Below, in pieces: positions 49,983 to 57,870 of a stretch of DNA of 64,000 nt (its first letter is position 1; every line of letters starts with the position of its first letter). Below the pieces are notes generated by a model. It was not told the origin of the DNA. It did not search any database and saw only the letters and a program-made list of their open reading frames with translations. The DNA comes from UBA2336 sp049306095 (GTDB taxonomy: Bacteria > Bacteroidota > Bacteroidia > Cytophagales > Cyclobacteriaceae). Location of the stretch: positions 37,665-101,664 of the forward strand of contig JBAQPU010000055.1 in NCBI GenBank assembly GCA_049306095.1. The letters are read 5' to 3'. The position numbers and the translations under genes were made by a program.

Positions 49983-50053
49983 TTGTCCGACAAGGATTCG
50001 AACCTTGAAAGGCAGAACCAAAATCTGCAGTGTTACCATTACACCATCGGACA
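49983..50053 (-). tRNA. tRNA-Gln (anticodon TTG)
   Basis: A full cloverleaf reads on the minus strand: acceptor TGTCCGA/TCGGACA, D arm GTGT...ACAC, anticodon stem GCAGA/TCTGC with loop TTTTGGT (anticodon TTG), T arm CAAGG-TTCGAAT-CCTTG. It spans 70 bases plus the discriminator A; CCA is not encoded. A -7 box TACTTTTG lies upstream at 50094-50101. Confidence 0.95.
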
Positions 50054-50093
50054 ATCCGCTCTGATTTCTCAGAAACCCCATATTTTGGGTCTG

Positions 50094-50101
50094 CAAAAGT
50101 A
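50094..50101 (-). promoter_or_regulatory. -7 box of tRNA-Gln
   Basis: Minus-strand TACTTTTG, a perfect match to TAnnTTTG, 40 bp before the tRNA 5' end. No convincing TTG at the expected distance. Confidence 0.5.
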
Positions 50102-50184
50102 GAATATTTTTCCTAAAAAAAGACCTCCCCGTTATGAATTTTGTGGTTTATGGAGGCTAAACGCTGGTTTTCAGCAGGTTGATT

Positions 50185-50760
50185 TCAATCATTAATATCG
50201 GTTTCGTTTGAGGCTGTTCCTTCTATAAAGCCATCGGCCCAAAAGCGGTATTTATCTAGTATTGAAATGACGGCATTCCGAAGGGTGCGGTTATTATTAA
50301 AATCAATCTCACCATAGAGGGCGGTGGAATAACCCTGCCAGATTGAACGATTTTGCCTTCTGTCGAAAAGCTGAATTAACAGGGTGCCCGTATTCATGTC
50401 CAGTTTTTTAGGATCGTAATTCAGGTTTTCATCCCGATTCGCCATCCATTGCTCAATTTCGGGTTGATAGTAGCCATTGAACATCAAGCTATCTGGAAAC
50501 ATTTTGAAACACACCAGCAGGTGAGGTTTATTTTCCGTTTGCCTGTACCCCAGGAATTTCATCCGCGATTGAATAGACTTTTCGATAATGATGTTTGTTA
50601 TACTTGAATCTGCCTCTGCGCTGGTGCGCATAATATCAAAGGTTCGGTACTTCTTAAAATTTCCTTTGTAGCTGTAGTCGTACTCAACCGGCAGTTCTTT
50701 ATAACCAAGGCAGGAGGTTAATAGAATCAGACCTGCAAGGGGTGCATAGAATCTCCTCAT
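50185..50760 (-). CDS. DUF4136 family lipoprotein
   Basis: A 191-residue exported lipoprotein of the DUF4136 type. The signal peptide MRRFYAPLAGLILLTSC carries the lipobox with Cys17. The mature part begins LGYKELPVEYDYSYKGNF, matching the family theme (a Y/F-D-Y-x(n)-F-x-x-Y-(K/R)-T-F start), and contains SIQSRMKFLGYRQ and GTLLIQLFDRR; the domain is expected near the periplasmic or outer membrane face. Function unknown. The ATG at 50760 is preferred over an upstream TTG. It is followed, on the minus strand, by an empty 120-bp stretch and tRNA-Gln. Confidence 0.82.
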   Translation of the reverse strand: MRRFYAPLAGLILLTSCLGYKELPVEYDYSYKGNFKKYRTFDIMRTSAEADSSITNIIIEKSIQSRMKFLGYRQTENKPHLLVCFKMFPDSLMFNGYYQPEIEQWMANRDENLNYDPKKLDMNTGTLLIQLFDRRQNRSIWQGYSTALYGEIDFNNNRTLRNAVISILDKYRFWADGFIEGTASNETDIND

Positions 50761-50881
50761 AACCAAATTTTTTAATCCTATAAGTTAGGTGATTTAATAA
50801 TTTGGCACAAGACGATGGCATGGCCTAGCAGGGTTGCCGGGTCTTTTCTTTAATTTTTTAGCCCAAAAGGCATTAAATACC

Positions 50882-51424
50882 TTAGGAAAGCAGAAATAGA
50901 AAAATTAGGGGGAAGATGATTCCGATCAGGGCAAGTTTCCACCCCCGTTTCCGGAAGCTGTTTTTCCCCTTCGCCAGGAACATGCCCGTAATAGCAATTG
51001 CCAGCATGGCTACTCCAAAAATATCTGAGTAATAAATCCACCATTGGCTGGTATCAACGTGCAGTTTGGTCATTTGCCCAAGCAGGGGCGTAGTTTTGTA
51101 GGTAACCACTTTTCCGTGCCCGGTTGAAATATCTACCTCTACATCGTGCGATACATACGAAATACGCAAACTATTTCCGTTGACCTGAAACCGCCTGAAG
51201 GTATCATCGATTTTTTGAGACTGACTGAATTGCTTTACGTAATCTTCATTGACGGAATCCTTAAGAACGGGGGCTATGGTGATATCCTTGCTTTCATAGG
51301 TATATCGAATGGGGTGCCATAGTTGCCGATGGTTCAAAAAAATTCCGGAAAAAGAAAAGGCGATAATCAGGCCCAGAAAAAAATAAGCTAAGTCGCGATG
51401 GGTATTGAGTGCTGTTAGTTTCAT
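50882..51424 (-). CDS. PepSY-associated membrane protein
   Basis: A 180-residue integral membrane protein with an N-terminal helix (LAYFFLGLIIAFSFSGIFLN, about 13-32), a ~90-residue periplasmic domain with PepSY-like features, and two C-terminal helices (FGVAMLAIAITGMFLA and LALIGIIFPLIFLFLLS). The His pairs in the first helix region (FLNHRQLWHP) and in KLHVDTSQWW resemble PepSY-TM reductase-type proteins that bind heme. The name is based on this layout, not on alignment. It lies 7 bp downstream of purL on the same strand. Confidence 0.75.
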   Translation of the reverse strand: MKLTALNTHRDLAYFFLGLIIAFSFSGIFLNHRQLWHPIRYTYESKDITIAPVLKDSVNEDYVKQFSQSQKIDDTFRRFQVNGNSLRISYVSHDVEVDISTGHGKVVTYKTTPLLGQMTKLHVDTSQWWIYYSDIFGVAMLAIAITGMFLAKGKNSFRKRGWKLALIGIIFPLIFLFLLS

Positions 51425-51431
51425 TGAAAGG

Positions 51432-54400
51432 TTATTTAAATGTTTTTTCTTTCACCCATTCTCTCGCGTTTACGAAGGCTTCGATCCAGGGTGATATTTC
51501 GTGATTCTGTTTTCCGGAAGGGTAATATGGCCAATTCCATGGAAATAAAGAACGCTCGATGTGGGGCATGATGGCCAGATGGCGGCCATCCGGTGAGTGT
51601 AATGCGGCTACCGCAAAATCTGAATCGTTTGGGTTGCCCGGATATTCCGGATAAGTATACGTTGCTGCAACGTGGTATTGAAGATTGGTTTCCTTCAGTT
51701 TGAACATCCCCTCGCCATGCGCCAGCCATGCACCTAAACGGGAGCCTTCATAGGTTTTTAACATCACCGAATTATTTTTTGGAATGGTGAGGTTTACAAA
51801 AGAAGACTCAAACTTGCCCGAGCCGTTGTGATGCATTTTCGGATGACTGCCCATGTCGATTTCGCGATGGACCAGTCCAAGTTCCATCATTAACTGACAA
51901 CCATTACACACACCCAGACTTAGCGTATCCGTACGACTGTAAAAGTTGTCGAGGGCTGCCTTGGCTTTTGGATTGTATAGAAATGCACCCGCCCAACCTT
52001 TTGCCGAGCCCAGTACATCGGAGTTGGAGAACCCACCAACAAACACAATCATGTTCACTTCCGTGAGGTCTTCGCGGCCGCTCACTAAATCAGTCATGTG
52101 AACATCTTTTACATCAAAGCCTGCGAGGTAAAGGGAGTATGCCATTTCACGATCGCCATTCACTCCTTTTTCACGGATGATGGCGGCTTTTATGCCAGAC
52201 GGTGTTCTGCGTTTAGAATTAATGTTGTACGTAGAAAACTTTCCGTCAAACTTCGGTTGGAAGGTGTATTCCAATATTTGCCTTGCGTAATTGTTCCGTC
52301 TTGCTTCGGCATGGCCTTTCGGGCGCTGGATTTTATCGAGCAGGTAAGAAGTATGATACCACTTATCTCTCATTGAATCGATGTTTAAGCCTGTGAGCTT
52401 CGAGCTTTGAGTTTCGAGTTTGAGTGTCCGGTCATTGGTAACGGTTCCAATTGAAACTGCGTTTACACCCCTCTCTTTCAATACAGTGAGCACCGACTGA
52501 CTATTTTTTACCTGAATAACAACTCCAGGATTTTCACTGAATAAGATCTTAACAAGGTCATCTCCAAAGGTTGCAACATCAATAGTTAATCCAACACCTG
52601 GAACAGGGAAACACATTTCAAGCAACGCAATGATTAAACCACCCGATGAAATATCATGCCCTGCCAGGATAAGATTATTGCTGATCAGTTCCTGAATGGT
52701 ATTAAAACACCTTTTGAAGTAGTCAGCATCTTTTACAGCGGGGGCAACTTTTCCGAGATGATTAGCAATCTGTGCCAGACTACTTCCGCCAAGGTGACGT
52801 TCATCTTTCGAAAAATCGATGTAGATGAGAACCGATCCTTCAACCGGTTTTAGTTCTGGTGAAACCGTTTTGCGGATGTCGCTGACTTCGGCTACTGCCG
52901 AAATAATGACTGTACCCGGTGAATACACAACTTCACCAGTTGGATATTTCTGTGTCATAGAGAGTGAGTCTTTGCCTGTAGGGATGTTAATTCCTAATCC
53001 AATGGCAAAATCACTCACTGCCTGAACCGCATTATAAAGCCTGGCATTTTCTCCTTTATTTTTAGCGGGCCACATCCAGTTGGCACTTAATGAAACACCT
53101 TTTAGGCCATGTGTGAGCGGAGCCCACACAAGGTTAGTTAATGCTTCAGCAATAGCGAGTTGACTTCCGGCTGCGGCATCCACCAACGCAGCGCCCGGTG
53201 CATGGCCAATGGCAGTGGCAATGCCCTTATGGCTGAGAAAATCTATAGCCATGACCGATACGTTGTTTAACGGAAGTTGTATGGGGCCGCATGTTTGTTG
53301 TGTGGCCACTTTCCCGCTTACCGAGCGATCAACTTTATTGGTAAGCCAATCTTTGCAGGCAACCGCCTCTAATTGAAGCACCTGTTCAATGTAGGATGCA
53401 ATTTTAGATTGATCGTAGCTTAGGTCTTTGAAGTTTGAAGGCGAAGTGGTGTCCGTTAGAATAGTTTTAGGTGACGACCCAAACAAATGATTCACTTCCA
53501 GTTCGACCGGTGCTATTCCGTTGCCGGATTCTTTAAATGTAAATTTATGATCTCCGGTAGCTGTACCCACCACGTACATGGGCGCACGTTCGCGTTCCGC
53601 TACTTTCCTTAGCAGGTCAACATCTTTTTCATGAATAGCCAGGCCCATGCGCTCCTGCGATTCGTTGCTGATGATTTCCTTTGCAGATAGGGTAGGGTCA
53701 CCAACCGGAAGTTTATCAATTTCAATCGTGCCACCTGTTTCTTCCAGTAATTCACTGAAGCAATTCAGGTGGCCGCCTGCCCCGTGGTCGTGAATAGATA
53801 CAATTGGGTTTGCAGACGATTCCACCATGGCGCGGATGGCATTCATCACTCGCTTTTGCATCTCAGGGTTTGATCGCTGAATGGCGTTAAGCTCAATGGC
53901 GTTGCCAAATTCACCGGTTGCCACAGACGAAACCGCTCCGCCACCCATACCGATGCGATAGTTATCGCCACCCATCAACACAATTTTGTCGCCAGGCTTC
54001 AGACTTACTTTCTTACTGTCCTTTTCCTTTCCGAAGCCAATGCCTCCGGCAAGCATGATTACTTTATCAAAGCCGAATTTTTTATCATTTTCAAAATGTT
54101 CGAAGGTTAACACACTGCCGCAAATGAGCGGCTGCCCGAATTTATTTCCAAAATCACTGGCACCATCAGAAGCTTTGATCAGAATTTCTGCCGGGGTTTG
54201 GTAGAGCCATTTGCGTTCTTCAAATTTCTTTTCCCACGGCCGGCCATTATCGAGGCGGGGATATGACGTGATGTACACGGCAGTTCCAGCCAACGGAAGA
54301 GAACCTTTGCCGCCTGCAAGCCGGTCACGAATTTCGCCTCCGCCACCCGTGGCAGCACCGTTGAACGGTTCAACTGTAGTGGGAAAGTTGTGCGTTTCTG

Positions 54401-55133
54401 CTTTGATTGAAATGACCGTGTCAATGTCCTCAACCTGGAAGTAATCGGGTACGTCCTGGCGTACCGGGGCAAACTGCTCTACGCGGGGGCCTTTGATAAA
54501 GGCCACATTATCTTTGTAAGCCGAAACAATATAGTTGTGATTCTCCTTCGATGTTTTTTTGATTAATTGGAACAACGTAGCTTCTTTTTCTTTCCCATCG
54601 ATAATGAATGTACCGTTGAAGATTTTATGCCGGCAGTGTTCTGAATTCACCTGGGAGAACCCAAATACCTCACTGTCGGTTAGTTTTCGTCCGAGTTTCC
54701 AGCTTACATCGTTCAGGTAGTCGATTTCCTCCTGGCTAAGGGCCAGGCCTTCCTTTTCGCTGTAGGCCGCAATGTTATCAACTTCAAGTATTGGTTCTGG
54801 GGTGTGGTGGATTGTAAAAATGTCCTGATCAAGTTCAGGGTACACATGCTGCAGCATCCTGTCAAAAGATGCGGTGCTTGTTGCCGGCAAGAATTCTTCC
54901 ATGCGTGTGATTCCAGCTATTCCCATGGTTTGGGTTATTTCTACTGCATTGGTGCTCCAGGGTGTAATCATTTCCTTGCGCGGTCCTATATAAGATCCAT
55001 TCAAAGATTTTTCAGGAAGCGGGTTAGCCCCGCCCAATAACCATATAAGCTTTTGGATATCAGCAGTTTGTAAAGGGTGCTGCGAGCCAACCGCGTAAAC
55101 GATGTTGGTACTGGCACGAAAAAATAAGATCAT
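51432..55133 (-). CDS. purL: Phosphoribosylformylglycinamidine synthase, large single-chain form
   Basis: A 1233-residue single-chain FGAM synthase: an N-terminal FGAR-AT domain, two AIRS-like ATP/FGAR domains, and a C-terminal glutaminase domain. Landmarks include FGFSQVNSEHCRHKIFNGTF, KAETHNFPTTVEPFNGAATG, SIHDHGAGGHLNCFSELLEE and NIPTGKDSLSMTQ. The glutaminase nucleophile is the Cys in LGVCNGCQLMMELG. It converts FGAR to FGAM using glutamine and ATP in purine synthesis. Residues ~903-916 (LKLETQSSKL) are encoded by tandem 7-bp units like those in the intergenic palindromes. The ATG at 55133 follows a minus-strand TACCTTTG box by 25 bp. Confidence 0.96.
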   Translation of the reverse strand: MILFFRASTNIVYAVGSQHPLQTADIQKLIWLLGGANPLPEKSLNGSYIGPRKEMITPWSTNAVEITQTMGIAGITRMEEFLPATSTASFDRMLQHVYPELDQDIFTIHHTPEPILEVDNIAAYSEKEGLALSQEEIDYLNDVSWKLGRKLTDSEVFGFSQVNSEHCRHKIFNGTFIIDGKEKEATLFQLIKKTSKENHNYIVSAYKDNVAFIKGPRVEQFAPVRQDVPDYFQVEDIDTVISIKAETHNFPTTVEPFNGAATGGGGEIRDRLAGGKGSLPLAGTAVYITSYPRLDNGRPWEKKFEERKWLYQTPAEILIKASDGASDFGNKFGQPLICGSVLTFEHFENDKKFGFDKVIMLAGGIGFGKEKDSKKVSLKPGDKIVLMGGDNYRIGMGGGAVSSVATGEFGNAIELNAIQRSNPEMQKRVMNAIRAMVESSANPIVSIHDHGAGGHLNCFSELLEETGGTIEIDKLPVGDPTLSAKEIISNESQERMGLAIHEKDVDLLRKVAERERAPMYVVGTATGDHKFTFKESGNGIAPVELEVNHLFGSSPKTILTDTTSPSNFKDLSYDQSKIASYIEQVLQLEAVACKDWLTNKVDRSVSGKVATQQTCGPIQLPLNNVSVMAIDFLSHKGIATAIGHAPGAALVDAAAGSQLAIAEALTNLVWAPLTHGLKGVSLSANWMWPAKNKGENARLYNAVQAVSDFAIGLGINIPTGKDSLSMTQKYPTGEVVYSPGTVIISAVAEVSDIRKTVSPELKPVEGSVLIYIDFSKDERHLGGSSLAQIANHLGKVAPAVKDADYFKRCFNTIQELISNNLILAGHDISSGGLIIALLEMCFPVPGVGLTIDVATFGDDLVKILFSENPGVVIQVKNSQSVLTVLKERGVNAVSIGTVTNDRTLKLETQSSKLTGLNIDSMRDKWYHTSYLLDKIQRPKGHAEARRNNYARQILEYTFQPKFDGKFSTYNINSKRRTPSGIKAAIIREKGVNGDREMAYSLYLAGFDVKDVHMTDLVSGREDLTEVNMIVFVGGFSNSDVLGSAKGWAGAFLYNPKAKAALDNFYSRTDTLSLGVCNGCQLMMELGLVHREIDMGSHPKMHHNGSGKFESSFVNLTIPKNNSVMLKTYEGSRLGAWLAHGEGMFKLKETNLQYHVAATYTYPEYPGNPNDSDFAVAALHSPDGRHLAIMPHIERSLFPWNWPYYPSGKQNHEISPWIEAFVNAREWVKEKTFK
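52389..52430 (-). repeat. Single heptad-repeat arm inside purL coding sequence
   Basis: Coding-strand units of the form AAACTCG / AAGCTCA repeat about five times in 7-bp register and encode residues around LKLETQSSKL of PurL. They share words with the arm inside hisS (LETRNSKL). No complementary arm is nearby. The segment lies in the linker before the glutaminase domain. Confidence 0.65.
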
Positions 55134-55158
55134 GGAAAGTGTGGCTTAAAAGAGATGC

Positions 55159-55192
55159 CAAAGGTACAATGGAATGATCTTTATTCTAGCAA
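55159..55192 (-). promoter_or_regulatory. Promoter of purL
   Basis: Minus-strand TTG at 55190-55192, 23-bp spacer and TACCTTTG at 55159-55166. The -7 box is a perfect match; the spacer is at the long end. It lies between purL and the hydrolase gene. Confidence 0.55.
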
Positions 55193-55204
55193 TTTTTTAA
55201 TCAT

Positions 55205-56005
55205 TTAATCAGGAACCCTTTGGCTTTCCGTCCACTTTGCGATCAGGCCATTGTGACCTGTTTCCAGAAGTTCAAATTGATGTGTTTTGAGTTTAGTCAC
55301 AAGACTTTTTACAGTGGTAGCGGTAATGATCTTATCAAACTTTGCGATAACGATGGTTGTATGAATATGGTGGGTGTTGATATAAGAAGCCAACCTGTTT
55401 ATATCGAATTTAAGGTGGCGGAATACAACCCACGAGTGATAGACCTGATTGCGTTTCTCTTCTGTATTCATCTGCGACTCGGCAAACCTGATAATGGTTT
55501 TGTCGAGCAGGCCTAACGTTTGGCAAAATAAGGCGATGCGTTGAAAGCGTTTCGGTTTCAGAATCATGCTCTTGAAAAAGCATCGTATCAGGGAGGAATA
55601 GGTTGCCAGTGAATACCAGAAATTTGTTCGGATGCCATCCGGTGCAAGCAGGAAGATTTCTTTGATTTGAGAGGGAAATGCCTCCAGGGTGGCCAGTGCG
55701 AATTTTCCACCCAGGCTGAAACCAAGAACACTGAAGGACTTAAGTTGATGTTTGTTTAAAAACTGAATCATTAATTCTTTCCAGAATTCCTTCTCCAAAG
55801 GTTGTTCACCGGTATTCCATTCGCTTTTTCCATGAAAGAACAAATCGAAAGTATACACCGTATATTTTTTAGAAAGAACATCGGCTAAATCCTGAAAAAC
55901 AACCTCGTTTTGTCCGAAACCGTGAAAGAGCAATATCGGCTCAGATTCTTTTCCGGTAATGGAGTAATGGAGAAGAGTGTTTTTGTATGGAAGAAATTCC
56001 GACAC
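55205..56005 (-). CDS. Alpha/beta hydrolase
   Basis: A 266-residue hydrolase of the alpha/beta-hydrolase fold. The oxyanion segment LLFHGFGQNEVVF (about residues 26-38) is followed by the nucleophile elbow GFSLGG (Ser about 97) and the catalytic His in ETGHNGLIAKW near the C-terminus. The catalytic acid is likely in TIVIAKFDKII. The large region between about 130 and 200 is a helical cap (FFKSMILKPKRFQRIALFC). Substrate unknown; esterase- or thioesterase-like. The start is GTG. It is divergent from the ECF sigma factor gene. Confidence 0.83.
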   Translation of the reverse strand: MSEFLPYKNTLLHYSITGKESEPILLFHGFGQNEVVFQDLADVLSKKYTVYTFDLFFHGKSEWNTGEQPLEKEFWKELMIQFLNKHQLKSFSVLGFSLGGKFALATLEAFPSQIKEIFLLAPDGIRTNFWYSLATYSSLIRCFFKSMILKPKRFQRIALFCQTLGLLDKTIIRFAESQMNTEEKRNQVYHSWVVFRHLKFDINRLASYINTHHIHTTIVIAKFDKIITATTVKSLVTKLKTHQFELLETGHNGLIAKWTESQRVPD

Positions 56006-56133
56006 GGGGTAGTTGTTTCAGAGCTGACCATCAAACCGCAAAAATCAATGCTAAATGGCTGCAGCTCGATTGATATTATTTTTTCGTCATAAGTTACAAT
56101 ATTTGACGCTCCCTGCCGACTATACCAACAAAC

Positions 56134-56709
56134 ATGCAGGCGATGGACCTTGCTATGCAAGAAATAAAACATAACACATTCCTGAAGGAGAAGGACAAAC
56201 TGCTGGGATTTATCCGTAGCCGTGTGTCTAATTTGGAGGAGGCAGAGGATATTCTTCAGGATGTGTTTTATCAGTTTGTGGCCGGCTATCAGGCAATCGA
56301 GTCCATTGATCGCGTTACATCCTGGTTGTACAGTGTAGCACGGAATAAGATTATAGATCGGTATCGGAGAGATTCGGTACGGCCCAGACGAACCGATTTT
56401 GAATGGCAGGCAGGCAGGGATGATGATTCACCATTAACCCTTCAGGAGATTTTACCTGATCTGGACAATACACCCGATGCGGCAATGTTGCGTGAAGCCA
56501 TTTGGGATGAGATTACCGAAGCCTTAGCTGAACTTCCATCCGAGCAGTGCGAAGTCTTTATCCTGAATGAAATTGAGGAGAAGGGTTTTAAGGAAATAGC
56601 ACAGGAAACAGGAGTATCCATCAACACCCTTCTTTCCCGGAAACGATATGCCATTCTTGCTTTGCGCAAGCGCTTGCAACGTTTTTATGATGACATCATC
56701 GGACAGTAA
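56134..56709 (+). CDS. ECF-type RNA polymerase sigma factor
   Basis: A 191-residue sigma-70 factor of the extracytoplasmic-function type. Region 2 contains LEEAEDILQDVFYQFV (about residues 33-48) and VTSWLYSVARNKIIDRYRR (about 66-84); region 4 contains LPSEQCEVFILNEIEEKGFKEIAQETGVSINTLLSRKRYA (a landmark near 134-173; helix-turn-helix). The linker is rich in Asp. Length is normal. The ATG at 56134 is one of three closely spaced candidates (56143, 56155). A small two-helix membrane protein follows 35 bp later, which may be its partner; no classic FecR-type anti-sigma is present. Confidence 0.93.
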   Translation: MQAMDLAMQEIKHNTFLKEKDKLLGFIRSRVSNLEEAEDILQDVFYQFVAGYQAIESIDRVTSWLYSVARNKIIDRYRRDSVRPRRTDFEWQAGRDDDSPLTLQEILPDLDNTPDAAMLREAIWDEITEALAELPSEQCEVFILNEIEEKGFKEIAQETGVSINTLLSRKRYAILALRKRLQRFYDDIIGQ

Positions 56710-56744
56710 GAAATTATGGTATTAACATTTTAAAAAATTGATTT

Positions 56745-57107
56745 ATGAAGAAAGGAATTTGGGTTGCAAAAGTTATTGGAATGATAGTGATAGGCGCCAT
56801 ACTTGTTTTTGGGTTTGTAATGGCAACCATGTATCTGTGGAACTGGTTAATTCCAGCATTGTTTGCCGGGCCGGTTATTACGTTTTGGCAGGCATTAGGA
56901 TTGTTGGCACTTTCAAAAATTCTGTTCTCAGGATTCGGCAGGGGTGGGCACCGCCCTTGGCGAGGACGTCACTGGAAATCTCATTTGAAAGATAGATGGA
57001 GTTCTATGACACCCGAGGAAAGAGAGCGATTAAAAGAAAAAATGAGGGGTAAATGGTGTATGCGGAAGGAAGATGGATCAGCTTCTGAGGCTGGTCAAAT
57101 GCCCTGA
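56745..57107 (+). CDS. Small two-helix membrane protein next to ECF sigma factor
   Basis: A 120-residue integral membrane protein. Two hydrophobic helices (VIGMIVIGAILVFGFVMAT, about 10-28, and VITFWQALGLLALSKILF, about 44-61) are followed by a strongly basic segment with Gly/Arg/His/Trp (GRGGHRPWRGRHW) and a helical MTPEERERLKEKMRGKW, reminiscent of the MTPEER-type metal- or stress-sensing motifs of CnrX/CpxP-like proteins. I do not recognise the family. By position it may modulate the sigma factor; that is inference. It ends 127 bp before the TetR gene. Confidence 0.75.
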   Translation: MKKGIWVAKVIGMIVIGAILVFGFVMATMYLWNWLIPALFAGPVITFWQALGLLALSKILFSGFGRGGHRPWRGRHWKSHLKDRWSSMTPEERERLKEKMRGKWCMRKEDGSASEAGQMP

Positions 57108-57188
57108 ATAGAACCATTCAGAAAAAAATCTTAAAAAATTTATTCAAAAAATTAAACCAAAGGCAGGTTTAAGCGTTCAAGGAAACGT

Positions 57189-57218
57189 AGGAAACTTTTG
57201 ATCTAATTAAAGTTTCCT
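57189..57218. promoter_or_regulatory. Putative TetR operator: 30-bp inverted repeat
   Basis: Half-sites AGGAAACTTT (57189-57198) and AAAGTTTCCT (57209-57218) are perfectly complementary around a 10-bp spacer. They fill the space between the -33 TTG and the -7 box of the tetR promoter. A partial extra half-site (AAGGAAACG) lies at 57179-57187. Confidence 0.85.
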
Positions 57219-57226
57219 TAGTTTTG
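57198..57226 (+). promoter_or_regulatory. Promoter of the tetR-efflux operon
   Basis: TTG at 57198-57200, 18-bp spacer, TAGTTTTG at 57219-57226: a complete consensus promoter overlapped by the palindrome at 57189-57218. The start codon is at 57235. Confidence 0.8.
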
Positions 57227-57234
57227 CGCCCGTT

Positions 57235-57870
57235 ATGGAAGAACAAGACAATAAAGAAAAGATACTGAGAGGTGCTGAGGACCTGTTTATGAAGTACGGC
57301 ATCCGCAGTATTTCCATGGATGACATTGCGCGGCACCTTGGGGTTTCGAAGAAAACACTGTATCAGCATTTTGCTGATAAGGAGGAGTTGGTGATCATGG
57401 TTTCGAAATCGCACCTGGATAGAAGCATGAAACGGTATGATGACCTTCAGCTTACTTCAGCGAACTCCATCGAAGAACTCGCACGCTTGTCGGTTTGCAT
57501 GAAAAAAGATATGGAAGAGATTAATCCAGGTCTTTTGTATGATATCCAGAAGTTTCATCCAAAGGCATGGAATATCTGGATCGAGTATAAGAATAAGTTT
57601 ATCAGAAATTCGGTGGTTAGAAACCTGAATCAGGGAATAGAAGACGGATACATTCGACCGGAGGTGAATGCCGAAATTTTAGCCGCTGTTCGGATTGAAC
57701 TCGTACAGTGGGCATTTAACCCGGAGATTTTTCCTAAAGAAAAATTCAGCGTATCGGAAGTGCAGGCGCAGGTCTTTGACCATTTTGTTTTTGGAGTGGT
57801 TACCGAGAAAGGGCGCAAACTCTATTTAAAATGTAAAGAACAAATTCAACAACCCTCAACAGCATTATGA
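57235..57870 (+). CDS. TetR family transcriptional regulator
   Basis: A 211-residue TetR-type repressor. The N-terminal helix-turn-helix DNA-binding domain (about 7-55) reads ILRGAEDLFMKYGIRSISMDDIARHLGVSKKTLYQHFADKEEL in outline (landmark positions only), followed by a ligand-binding helical domain about 60-205. It is the first gene of the TolC-adaptor-RND operon and overlaps the TolC start by 4 bp, so it is expected to repress its own operon. A 30-bp palindrome covers its promoter. The inducing ligand is unknown; efflux substrates or membrane stress agents are candidates. Confidence 0.92.
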   Translation: MEEQDNKEKILRGAEDLFMKYGIRSISMDDIARHLGVSKKTLYQHFADKEELVIMVSKSHLDRSMKRYDDLQLTSANSIEELARLSVCMKKDMEEINPGLLYDIQKFHPKAWNIWIEYKNKFIRNSVVRNLNQGIEDGYIRPEVNAEILAAVRIELVQWAFNPEIFPKEKFSVSEVQAQVFDHFVFGVVTEKGRKLYLKCKEQIQQPSTAL

